From Pelargonium nanum (taxonomy: Eukaryota; Streptophyta; Magnoliopsida; Geraniales; Geraniaceae), in NCBI GenBank assembly GCA_036897485.1, contig JAYMTF010000096.1, forward strand, positions 1 through 54,475: a stretch of 54,475 bases of DNA. The letters are read 5' to 3'. Shown piece after piece: positions 11,080 to 22,999 of this stretch. Every line of letters begins with the position of its first letter. Position 1 is the stretch's first letter. Under the pieces are notes generated by a model. It was not told where the DNA came from, searched no databases, and worked only from the letters and a program-made list of their open reading frames with translations. The position numbers were made by a program, and so were the translations under genes.

Positions 11080-14000
11080 TAAAACCCTTTTAGATACTTC
11101 ACTGCACATTTTATCCGCTTTTTTAGACTTCCATACAAAAGGTACATGTTCGAAAAGAACTTTAAAACTAGTGAAACTAAATAAAAAAAAAAGTTATAGG
11201 TTTTATTTCATCTTCTAATTTCGTAGAATAATACTCTATCTAAGACAAGGAATTAACGAGCTATTGATATGCACCTTTTTTAATACTACATGTCAAGTTT
11301 ACACTAAGTAATTCCCCAAAAAAGTCATATATGAAACTCTTTTTGTATTCGCTGCTTAAACGGGGCAAGGGAAAAGCTGAAGCACTAAACCTAATTCTAT
11401 TTATAATATTATTTCAAAATAACCGTTTACTGGAAACCAAAGTAAAAGTAGTTTTATTCCTAATAGACTTGGTTTAGCTAATTAACTTCTGACTAAAGCC
11501 AGCCTATATTCTACGAAAAGTTCCTAAGAACAGCAATCTATTCCAGCACTCTCTCTATTTGCTTATATAGAACAAATGTAAGCTTCTCCTTAACCCCCAT
11601 ATTTTTAATATTTTATTTAAATTATTTCTTTGAGTATCTCTTGACTGAGTTGTAATTTAATCTAATAGATTATCTGAATTTTACAAGGGAATTCCTTATA
11701 TAGGAGTATAGAGCCTCTTTGTTTACTTAATAAGTGTCTACTGATATAGAGGAATTTTTTGGGGTTTCATTATATAATGAATTTTTTATTAGTGAATTTT
11801 CCACTAACCAAGTTGAGAAGTTATTAAAAAAGTATCTTTTATCTTAAGTTTTTACCTTCTGATTCCTAGTACTACTCATATATGTTTTTTGTATAAACTT
11901 GTATTCTTAAAGTGATCTTACTAGTTTGAGTTCTTGGACTTTCTTAGTGTTAATTCCTCGACTAAAGTATACAGTTTAGTTACCACAAGCATTTCTATTT
12001 AACAAAGTTATAAAAGTATTTCGATTACCGCTGACCCTAAGCCATTACTAGTGTCTTATGATATTTATCTATAAAAAAATTTCCCTATGTATAGAATGTA
12101 TAAATTACCTTTGGAGCAATACACGTACATACTTAAAGGTTGCAAGAGCTCACTCCCATTTTCAATCTTTTGTAGGATAAAGTTATAGAGAATTTTTATG
12201 CCAATAGTCATAGGTTTTTTAACTTCTAACTAGTTCAAACTCAGAATTCCTATAAAAGCTTACTTTTCTGAAAGGCTAACATGAAATCTAAACCTTGGAT
12301 GAGGAAAGGCTCCCCCTTTAAACCAAAGACAAAAGGAGTTCCTAGATTCTAGCAGTATTATCTCTGATTTTATTCTGATAATAAAGAAGAGTATACTAAG
12401 GAATACTTTTTTTAAACCTATTATTAGTTAATGAAATTTTTAGGAATAAACCATGTCAAAGCAAGAGGAACTACCGATATCCCAAGTGAACCGAATTCTA
12501 AGAAATAGAAATCTAGAGACAAGCTTTTTTACTCAAAAGGATTCCCAGAGTAGTCTAAAATACTAAATATACTTTTACGTATCACGGTAAAACGGATAGG
12601 ACCCAATCATTTATAAGAGTAGTCGGTCAAGAGGAGCAGAATTTTTATATAATAAATAGGATTGTAAGGAATAGGGGATCTTACTCTTTTTGCTAGAGTT
12701 TCCAACATAACTTTTTTATGAATTAATTCCATATTAAGGAAACCTTATGCACAGGGAATGGTGTTATAGTGCATTCTTTGATGACGACAGCAAGGAAGAG
12801 AGCTCGCCGCATCCTCTTAGTAGTCATGGGAGCGCTATCAGACTTACTAGGATTTAAGTGAAACAAGAGAATATGTAATCTTTATATTATAAATGGATTT
12901 CCCTCAGAAAAAAGCCTGGATCGGGAGTCCTTACAACGCCTCATCCCAGTTAATCTCAATAAAGCTTTTCGCCAAATTCTCTTATATGAATCTCTGCTCA
13001 TCCTAAACCATTTATTCCTAAATAACATCTGGGGCATTACATACCCATAAGCTTGACTCGAATAATCAAAGCTGTTGATTATTTATCGATTTTCTTAAAT
13101 ATATAGTAAAACTTACTCTTTCATAAAAAAGGGTTTCCTATAGACAGCGTCGGAGTGTACAGTATAATTCTCGAAAAGTCCTATATACAACTTTGCCTTT
13201 AGAGAAACACAGATAAAGGAGATACCCAAAAATTTATCTTTGAGGAGCTCTTCTATACTATATAGTTCTTATAGGATAGGAATTCGTCGATTATCGCTTA
13301 TAATTGCAAATACGCCTTGTAAATATTTGTAAAACCACTATCCAAACGGGCTTACTTGATATTAAGAAATTAAAGGCACCTATTCTAAAACTTGAAAAGA
13401 CTCCGACATGTGTCCTGGTTTTTAGTATGCTTTGTTAATTACATTCTAGCTTATATAGGATTGCCCTGTGCTATATAATTAATTTTGTTATACCAGAAGG
13501 AATTTTAGATTCTTGAACCGTGGAGCTTTATCTCCGCCTTTTCATTCTGTACGAAATTCTTTAAACTAGAGCTCCTTAGACTACGCATCCCTATTAGATA
13601 CTCTTTGATAAGTGCCTGCAGCTAGTATTCTGGATTACTTTTAAGTCCCCGCCAAAGTAAAAATACCCTACCAGTAGCAGAAGAATGGTATCCCTCTGAG
13701 CTCATAGGAAGACAAATAATTCGAGAAAACCAAAAAAGTACTGCTCCAAGAGTTAAAAGCAATTAACCCGCAGCGGAGTTCAGGGAAGTACTTCTCTTTT
13801 TTTAATACATTTAAAACTTTAGACTTTTACTTGTAATTAAATAGACTATCCTACAGAATTCCGGTAATGGAGAGACCCATGTACACTTTTTAATTTATTT
13901 GTTTTAGTACCCTACAAATGAAATGAAGCTTACTACTCTAAATAATTTTCTATATAGTTGTCTACCTAAAGGATACCCCATAAATTATAAATTTGCAAAG

Positions 14001-14822
14001 CAGCTCCTTCTCGGATAGTACTTCTATTGCTTGTCCCACTCCTCCTAACGACTTTATTTAGCAGAATTGAACCTATAGTTTGATAACATAAACATGAATG
14101 CCACACTTTTATCTTATCGTATATACCCCGCTTGAAAATTACTCCTTTGTAAGAAAAATCCATGTAAGGCTTTTCCTGCTAACTTACTTTGAGTAGAGCT
14201 AGTTAACAGCCAAACATCACATTAAGCAATTCAAGCTCATTTTTTGTTATCATAGAAATCGAATAGCAGATGGATACCTAACTAGAAAGGATCCTGTTTT
14301 CATCCAAATGAATAAGATTTTTTAGACTGACTCACTTACTCAGTTCTTCTTGTCTTACCAGAATTCGTACTTTAGTGGCAGTTCAATCTTGGTTCAAGTT
14401 TTTACCTTAATGTAACATAAACAACCCCCGGTTTTATACAGTAAACAACTAAAAAGTATCTAGATGCTTCTTGTAAATGGTACTATTAGGACGTTTTTGT
14501 TGATAAAGGCTTTGCCATGGTTTTTGACTCGATGTTAAATTACCGAATAAGGTAGCGTAATTCAGGTGTCCTCCCTTAGGGTAACCAACTATTTTATAAA
14601 ATCAAAGTAGTAAATCCGATTCCTCAAAAATACTACGTACCAACATTTATTTACCTGTCTTAAACACTGTTAAGAACATACCAGATCCTTATGTTAACTC
14701 CTAAAGGAAAACCTAGAGTAATTGAATTTTTACTTTGTAGACAGGAGATTTTTCATCTGGGTATGCCTATGAATTAGCAGCTTTTTGCTCTATAGATTTT
14801 GTTTTAAATTGCTTTAGTAAGC

Positions 14823-14895
14823 ACTGCATTTGAACCTACGACTTGCATCTTTGCTTTTAGCATTCCGTTCCAACTCTAATAAAGCCCATCTTAGA
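14823..14895 (-). pseudogene. tRNA-like remnant
   Basis: The minus strand reads GTCGTAGGTTCAAATGC at its 3' side, a tRNA T-arm signature, with a tRNA-length region before it. TGCTAAAAGCA upstream can form a small anticodon-like hairpin. The acceptor and T stems do not pair, so not a working tRNA as drawn. Confidence 0.3.
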
Positions 14896-15134
14896 TACCA
14901 GACACCAAACCGGCTTGCGCTTACCTAGCCAAAAATGAAACTAGCTTTTCACATACCCTTTATTCTTTATAAAGAACAACCCCTTCCTATTTTGTATCTA
15001 AATTTCCCTTTAGTATATTCTGCCAAACTTTATTAGAAAAGCTTTTCTATTATAAAGTATTTTATGATTCAATGTATTATTAACCCGTGCCTAAATGTAG
15101 TGATCGATTCGGTTATAAGAAAGTAAAGTTTTAC

Positions 15135-15210
15135 TATAGCGGATAGGACTTGAACCCACGAGATTCCTCTTAAGACTGCCCTGTTCTACACCCTACAACT
15201 GCGTAAATAC
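15135..15210 (-). pseudogene. tRNA-like remnant, possibly Leu(UAA)-like
   Basis: The minus strand contains GTGGGTTCAAGTCCTATCC (T arm and start of acceptor 3' side) and, about 20 nt before it, a 7-nt loop CTTAAGA that would place UAA at the anticodon. The anticodon stem is mismatched and no full acceptor stem forms. The amino-acid call is weak. Confidence 0.33.
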
Positions 15211-15481
15211 TGCTTAAAAGCATCCTTTTTAAGATAAAACCAGACCTCTGAACCAGATTTTAATATCATGATAAAGAGAGTGAAGTTTACTACAAATAAC
15301 TACGGAATTTATTAACTCGATATGTCCTACTTTGCTTTAGGGTTTTAATCCTACCAAAGTAAAAAAGTACAATCACGCACTACTATTCACTGGGGATAAA
15401 AGAAAGGTCTCTCGGATCCTGCTTAATAGATAAGATTAAGACAATACCCCAGAAAATACACATTATGGGTTACTAAAAAGA

Positions 15482-15545
15482 TTCGGGATTTGAACCAACA
15501 ATAATAGAAGCTTCTAGTATTCACATCTTAACTAGACCTCTGGGT
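15482..15545 (-). pseudogene. tRNA-like remnant
   Basis: The minus strand reads TTGTTGGTTCAAATCCCG, a strong T-loop/B-box match, with a tRNA-sized region upstream. Anticodon and acceptor stems are not convincing. One of three similar remnants within about 700 bp, all on the same strand. Confidence 0.3.
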
Positions 15546-16260
15546 TGTACTTTACTTTGTAAAAAGAGTTAAAATAAGATACAGAATCGCTTATTAAATA
15601 CTAGTATTATTGTAATAGGTATATAGATAGGAGTCAACGTTATGCTCTAGTAGTCATTATATGTTATAGTCTTATTTCGGGGTATTCTCTAAATCAAAAT
15701 GAGGAATCAGAATCACTTAGATAAAGAAGTCAACTACCGCTTACTCTAAAATACAATAAGAAAGTGCTAATATAATAAAGTCTAAGTTTGTACCCCTTTT
15801 TTTGATAAGACTAGAGAACAAGAGGTCTTTTAATAAGTAAGGACAGGTTATTGTTTCATTTAGTGGACACTAGAAAAAGAGAGACTTTCATTTGCTTTCG
15901 TGTTCTTTTTGTATTGTAGTCACAGCAAGGAAAGGCTTGCCAAGATAAATCTTGTCTAGAACCTACTAGTTTTAGGATTCTCGAAGTTAGCTAAATAGAA
16001 AGTCAGTGTAAGGGGAAGCAGTTACGCCTCTCAAGTATTTTAGTACTCTGTTTCCGGTTAAGGGGTAATAATAAATATGTTAGGGAAACTCTTTCTTCAT
16101 AAGGTCTTTTTCTTAGAGATTAGCTAGTTAAAAAGGAATTTTCTCCGTATAAGTGGAAGTCTCTTTGGAATCTTAACAAGACTTTACTTTTAAAATTTTA
16201 GCAATACAAGCACAAGTTTTTTAGAGAGGCATTTTCTAAGTAAGTCTACTAACTAAAAGA

Positions 16261-16782
16261 AATGGATTTGGAGGAAATAAGAATGAAAGTCAAAAGGGGT
16301 TTCAAAGGTTTCGTTTAAGGTATTTAGAAAGGTATAGGTAAAGCTCCTAAAACGTTGAAGGCTATCAGGATACAGCAGTGTAAGGGACTGGTAGAGAAGG
16401 TTATAGCTCTTAAGAAACAAGCTCTGAGGAATAGTCAGAAATAGGTTAAGAGGAGGGGTCCAGTTCTAAAGCTCGCAAGCTTCTTTCTAAATAAAGAAAT
16501 TAATTATGAAATTTTCTATTGTAAAATAAAAATGAGTTACTTAGTTTTCATCTTTCCTTGGAATTAGTTCAAATTCTTTCAGAAGCCAGTACTTGCTTAT
16601 TAATATGTAAGAAGAGTACTTCTAGGATGTCTATGGGATCTCATAGAAGCTATCTTACTGATAGCCGGTATATGGGCTCTCATACTGGGTCTTCTTACTC
16701 TCAGTCTTCTCTTCTTCAAAGGTTTTATGCTTCTTACTCAAATCAAGCACCTGCTTTGGATTATTCGGTAGAAGAGATTTGA
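16261..16782 (+). pseudogene. Purine-rich, stop-interrupted coding-like stretch (unknown)
   Basis: From ATG at 16262 one frame reads MDLEEIRMKVKRGFKGFV, then two stops, then KGIGKAPKTLKAIRIQQCKGLVEK and a further Lys-rich run to a TAG at about 16441. The following part opens in another frame (16558-16782): a Ser/Tyr-rich segment including GSHRSYLTDSRYMGSHTG and ending ALDYSVEEI. The strong purine bias on one strand and protein-like codons differ from the surrounding DNA. I do not recognise the protein. It could be a decayed gene or a compositional accident. Confidence 0.3.
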
Positions 16783-19705
16783 TCTGATCTATCGGATCAA
16801 AAGACAGAGGATTACATTACTGTTTTAATATGTTTTCACGAAAACGCTTAATTAAAGCATAGGTATAACTTAATCAACAAATCACAAGGAGTTACCCATA
16901 TATATAATAAGTATAGAAGATAGACTAATGAGTAGATATTCTTCTTAGTGTCAACTGAATTTTATCAATATTGACTTGGAGAATCCGGGGGTGTGCTACG
17001 ATCAAAAAGATTTTGGATCTCTAATTCAAGAGTGCAGGAGTATTTTCTAGTTATATAGTATGGTTTTTCTGGTATCTATAAGAGTTGCAAATTTGACATC
17101 TCACAAAGGAGGCTTGACTATCTCGGTGACTGACCAACAAGTATATCTAAACTATTTATTCTATTCCAGACATATAAATTAAGTTTACTTCAAATGTAAA
17201 AAATAAAAGTACTTTTCGAGTATAAAGAAAAAACAGGGCATAAGAAGTGCTTGGCAAGATTTCTTTTTTCGTTACCTTGATATATTAAACATGCCTTAAC
17301 AGTAGCAATAATATAGTATAATCTCTCTGGAGGGATCGTAAGTCAAAATCTTTTTTGTATCTCAAGTGTTTACTAACTTCATTTTCTCAGTAGAATTAGG
17401 AGTCCTTTTGTTGGGACAAAAGTAACACCCGCTTTTAAGCTTAAGTTAAGAATTCTTGGTATTTGTTCTCTGTCTCATAAAACCCCTAAAAGCATATGTA
17501 AAGGGAACCCCAGGGCATGAATCTAAGTAAGAATTTCGTTATGTTACCCAAACAAAAACAAATAGGGAGTCAAAAGCTCGACTGAAAAGGAAATGTTGTG
17601 TGCTTTATTATAATCTCTTTTTTCTAGGATAAGATTAAAAAATAAGCATATAGGTGGGTGCTCCTTGAGTCTCGTAGAAGCTAAGTGGTGTACCTAAAAA
17701 GTACAATGAGCTTCGTTGTCTAGGTTGATGAGGATTTGTAATGCATTATGGAACCACACTTTATTCTATACAGTATGGAATTCGGATTCTTTAGTTAGAA
17801 CTCCTTTAGTATCCTGAAAAAACTTTGTGCTAGTGGATTTCCCACTCCTTTACCTATTACTACTAATCCGTAGAATGACAATATAGCTACAAAAAGTATT
17901 ATAAACACATAAGAAAAGGACTCGGTAGAGATTTATAATTCTAAGTTGGGTAAAAACAAGTGTAAACTGCGACGGATACCTAATATGTTATTTACTTAAA
18001 AAACAACAAGGTATGATCGAAAGATTGGATAAGCTTCTAGTCTCGAAATTATAGGCATATCATAACAGTTATTAGGTATATTATACAAGTTATCATGAAA
18101 GGGGAGGGGTTACTAAGTTTCCACACACTTATATATAATTATTTCGTGGGTTTGCAGCACATTAAGTTTCTTATATCGCTTGTTGAGTCTAGTTACGTAA
18201 TGCCTTTCATACTACTAGTTCAAAGTGAAAGAGTCAGCCATTACTGACTTTGGGTTATGGAAATTAAGGGTCTTGCGAGTTACGTATATCTTTGTCTAGA
18301 CTAGAGATAGATTTCTTTTATATTTCTATCCGGGGAGTATTCATTTTGTTATAACAATAAGTTATAAGTTTTCCATTTCTAGGTGTTTAAATGAATTTAG
18401 CAAGGGTAGAAAAAAGACAGGGGCATTCCCCACCCCGATCCCGATAAAGGTGGAGTTGTAGCTAAAAAAGAGCCCTTTTACGTTTAAGAGAGCCTCGAGT
18501 GTAGAGTACAGCATAGGAATAAGGAAAAGATCTGAATCTGAACCAATTCAAGTTTCTGGTAGGTATTAAAAGTCAGCCGTGTTGCTACTACAAAGATATA
18601 TGGGGAAGTTTGAAATTTATTTACTATGTTACTCTTCGTTTGATCATTCAAATGAAATAGTACTATGTACCTTATTTTATATCCAAAAGAACTCCAATTA
18701 TTCGATTTGTACAAGAAGTATCATGCATATATTACCAAGTAAGAGTTCAAGCTTTGAAATTTAGCAAACTCCTGGAATGCTATTCATTATTCGATTTAAG
18801 TCTTTTAGAAAAACTTTGCTACGCGACGGGCCCCTTTTTAAAAGTTATTAAAGAAAATCTTTTGTTAATAGTTAGCAGAAGCTTATATTCGGATTGAGGA
18901 ATTCCCCTGCAATTCTATGGATATAGCTTAGTACGTGACCCCCTATAAAAAGTAGTGACCGGGCCTTTAATGGTATAAAACAGAAAGCACTAGTAGCATT
19001 ATGAATTTAATGTACAAATCCAAGGAATATTATAAGCTTCATCTCATAGGATCAAATAAAGTACAAAAACAAGACCTTATCCGAGTGCGTTCAAACCTTT
19101 AAGTCCCCTTTAGCACTCAATTCTGAGTTCCATTAGAGTACTTGGTATAATATAACGGGACGCCAAAATCCTTGATATTCATATTAATTAGTACATGATC
19201 TACTCCTACTTTCAAGAGTACCACTAAGGGAGAATTCCGTTTCAGTTCAATTGATCAGGACCCCTATTCTAATAAATTTAATTCCCTTACGATTTTTTAT
19301 ATAAACTACATCAAATCAAATTAAAAAGAGCATAGGCAATAGTCGTCAAAGCTATAGACTAAGCGCTAACGTTTTTAGGGATTTACCTAAATTCTTGAGC
19401 TGTTTGCTTTATACCTACGAAATCTATAAGTAAAGAAGAACATTAAAGAGATAGATTCGAGGGTTTTTATTTTTTATCATACTCTACGAAAGGAGATATA
19501 ACTAATAAAATGAGAAAACTCTGGATTAGTCTCAATGTGGATTTATTGCAATGAAACGAATATAATAAAGATATATTACTCTAAGTTATTGAATTAGATA
19601 GTATTTTTATAACTAATTTCTTTTTCATTAATTATCTTATATATAATAAGTTATATAAACGAGGAATTTAGCAGTGTAATAGGAATCCGTTTTGAACTCG
19701 TTATA

Positions 19706-19806
19706 GCTAAAACTGCCCAGTGGATCGGTAGTCTACCAACTCAAGTATAGAAGCCGGTCTTGCAACCCGAATAGGTTGATATGCATCACATAGGTTCAAA
19801 AATCGG
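19706..19806 (+). pseudogene. tRNA-Ser-like remnant with long variable arm
   Basis: On the plus strand GCCGGTCTTGCAACCCGAAT resembles the anticodon arm region of class II tRNA-Ser (family pattern GTCGGTCTTGAAAACCGAA). It is followed by a long variable region and then ATAGGTTCAAAAATC as T-loop. The anticodon position is altered and the T and acceptor stems are broken. Likely a decayed tRNA-Ser; identity tentative. Confidence 0.33.
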
Positions 19807-22204
19807 CTACATATTACTTAGTGTTACTTTAATCTCTTACGGAATCGGTAAAATCCAATTAAAACCTAATATTTTTCTATGAGAAATATCTGTAGATGAT
19901 GCATTCCATCTATGTATCATACCCCTTTCTGGATTTAGGTGCACTTATAACTATTAACTTTTAATATTTTATGAAACATTCCATAACCCATGGTTAATCT
20001 TATTTTTCCAAAAGAACCGTTAGGGATAAAACTCACCAAGGAAATGTATTCTTGGAATAGAATCTTATGGTGCTCTTAATTCTTTTCTTTTTGAATTTGA
20101 CCTTTCTTCAGCAATAGATAGGATTTCGCTAATTTTAAATCCTAAAGGTAAGGAGCTTAATCAATTTCAAAGGAAGCTAGGTTCTTATCCAGTATTACAA
20201 GGGACTTTAATTATGTATTAAAGTATTAAAAAGAACCTCCTAATAACCTAAATTAGGTTTCCCTCTTTTGAACACCGAGGCTACTGGGAATATACCAATC
20301 TAAAAATAAGTAAAAAAGGAAGAATATACGATCCTTTAAGACCCCTAATTTTCTATTATTGGAAAGCATATTAAGGTATTCTAAATATTGCAGTAAAGTA
20401 TTTTTAGTACTTTGAGTTTATACTTTTATTTACAAAAATATAAATGAGATTTACAGAAGAAATGCGTTTGACTTCTTCCGCACTACAACTATTGTAATTC
20501 TAATATGATGGAATTCAAGCCACCAAGTAAAGCTTGAAAAGTTATTTGCTTTAACCAACTTAGTATATCTAACTCATATGTAACTACTCTGCGTCGTACT
20601 TAAGGGTTTATATTAATTAATATTCCTTAGAAATTTGAGTACCAGACTGCAAAGTAACTCTTTGTTTTTCAAAATTAATTAAACCTATTTTCAATTTCAC
20701 ATTTGTCCCGGTTGGCCAGTATTTTGTTAAGCTTTAGTACTCGTCTAACAATAGTGAAATATTATTCGTTAAGGTAAAATAAACGAGTCTCTTGTTAATT
20801 CTTCGTAAAGTGGATACCCCTTAATAAACACTCCATGTATTATATGCTACAAAAACGAGTCTTCGTCGCTAAAACAAATAACACGAAAGGATACATATAC
20901 AATAACAGCCTTTTTAATATTAATATGGCTTACTCATATACAAACTTATTTAAATTCCAAAAATGTTCTCCAAGATGACTAGTTTCAGTCAAAGAACTCA
21001 TAGAAAGGGTAGCAAAGTCTGGTATTTAAAGTATTTCCTAATATTACAACAGTAATATTTTCCTTATAAAGAATAATAAACTATTTCACGCAAAGAAACT
21101 TTTAATGCAACTACAGAGGAATCCGGGGAGTACCTATGCATTATTGTATAAAGTACATTTACTTACTTGGGTTCGAGATTGCAAGTCCTCTATAAGAATA
21201 AAAGGATCCTCTTTTATTAGTTCCCTTTTTCTCGAAAAGAATTCTTACCAACCAAGCCTCTATTAGTCAACTCTATACTCACTTTTAGTATTCCTTTTTT
21301 TTAATTAAAACTAGAGAATCCTTTTACTCAAGTCCCGAAACAATGGCTGAAGCAACCTCAACTTTATTTCTAATTGAGAACCTCTAGGCATCCAGATACA
21401 ACATAGTATCTACCTAAAAAGTATTATTGGACCCCCTATTTTACCAAAGAATTCATTTCCACTATCTAGTAAACTAGCAAAACTCTATACATATCATATG
21501 TAGGGGCGCCCCTTGAGATTAATACTAGACATAAGTAACTTCCTACCTTCCCTTATTTTGTAAACCCATAGCTTTTATGAATAAGATAGAAAAATAGAAG
21601 GGGGAATGCAACTAGTCGATAACCCGGCACCAAATTAGAGAGAGGTATCTAATAAGAATTGCGATCTTTTGGGATTAAAGGGGGAAACTAGAAAATTAAT
21701 TCCTAGTTAAGTAATAAGAAACTAATTCTTTACAAACCCACGAATACCCTATGGGGGTCTCCTGGGCGCAAGGGCTTTTTTTTATTAAGAGTTGTAATTG
21801 GTATAAGGTATTCCTTTGATTACAAGTTTTTAGTCTCTTAGTTACTGACAACTTATGAGGAGTATACAGAGAGTATTACTGCAGCCGTGTACCATTATAG
21901 TTATTTGCACCTTTTCTTTTTTTGGATACAATTACTGATGTATAAGTAGTAAAGCAAGCTAAAAAGTCAAAGAGAGCGCTCTGTTTCCAATATTACCAAA
22001 AACTAATAATTAAAGGTATAACAGAAAACCTTAAAGTATCCAGATAAAAAAGCAAGCAAAGAAAATGATACGTATTGTGCAGGTTCAATTCATATCATAG
22101 ATAACAAATCCCTAAACTTTAAATGCCAGAGAGATAGAAACTAGAATAGTAAGGAAATAATTATTTATATTATCCCTAGGAGTCCACAGTCATTAGGTAT
22201 CATA

Positions 22205-22275
22205 ACTTGTAATTAGTAGTTGATTTGAACCCCCTGTTGCTTATAAACAGGTGTGCGCTTTAACTATGCTAACTT
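22205..22275 (-). pseudogene. tRNA-like remnant with intact anticodon-type hairpin
   Basis: A 6-bp stem CCTGTT/AACAGG with a 7-nt loop lies at 22233-22251. On the minus strand it is preceded by a D-arm-like GTTAGCATAGTTAAAGCGC and followed at once by GGGGGTTCAAATC (T loop). The variable region is missing and the T stem does not pair. The loop lacks U at the usual position before the anticodon. Decayed or rearranged tRNA. Confidence 0.38.
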
Positions 22276-22934
22276 CTCTCTATTTTTTCAAGAATCTAGT
22301 AGGAACCCATAAGAAGTACTAAGGTTTTAAACTTAGCTCTTATATTAATCAAGCTAGTCCAGTTTATAGAATATAAGTAGGAGTTAAATAACCTGTGTAA
22401 ACCTCGAGAGAGTAACAGCTAGATTTGGATATCTCTAAAGAGAATAAAAAGCAAATTGTTAAATGGAGCACTAAGAAGACAAAAACGCTTAAAAGAATTT
22501 AGAGTTTTTAAAATCTCTTGCAAGTTAAAGCTGCAGTCCTCCTTGAATAAGTGGCTTTAACCACCTAATGCGTGCACTGGTTTCTAACGAAAAGTTTTAG
22601 AGCTATACGCTTTCAGCTTGCTTTTTTGTATAGAAAGTCTGCTTTATATACTTATTGTGCCTACATCTCTAAAAGTTTATCTAAGGGAAATAAGGGAAAT
22701 TTTTTCCAGAGTTAGGAATATAGTTAGTTAAAACCCGGAAAAGCAACAAGTATAAAAGTAATTCTTATTCAGTATTTATACTTTCCTTACTCTTAAAAGC
22801 AAAAAACTAGTTAAGGAAAAATTAGGTTACTATAAAAAAGTATACGTCAATTCTTCTGGAACAAATTTAGGTCGCCAATTAAGTATAAGAATAGGGTATA
22901 GTAGCATCCGGGCTGACCCCCAATTATACAGTAA

Positions 22935-22999
22935 TAAAAGTACTTGAACCCGCGGACTATCGGATTAAATGTCCAATGCTCTAACCACTATACAAATCC
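22935..22999 (-). pseudogene. tRNA-like sequence, anticodon arm intact, T stem lost
   Basis: The minus strand has a D-arm-like TAGTGGTTAGAGCA, then a 5-bp anticodon stem TTGGA/TCCGA around a 7-nt loop CATTTAA, then GTCCGCGGGTTCAAGTAC. The order and spacing D arm - anticodon arm - T loop are those of a real tRNA. UUU at the anticodon would be Lys, but the invariant U33 is A here. The T stem 3' side and the acceptor stem do not pair. This is the best tRNA-shaped remnant in the block. Confidence 0.45.

Larger units (their letters stand above)
11080..16260. other. AT-rich desert with palindromes and three tRNA-like remnants
   Basis: No recognisable coding gene; a 65-codon minus-strand frame at 13966-14163 has no motif. 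GGAATTCC with AAGG/CCTT-type flanks lies at about 11685-11697. A slightly GC-richer patch near 12,776-12,840 is unexplained. tRNA-like remnants are listed separately at 14.8, 15.1 and 15.5 kb. Confidence 0.45.
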
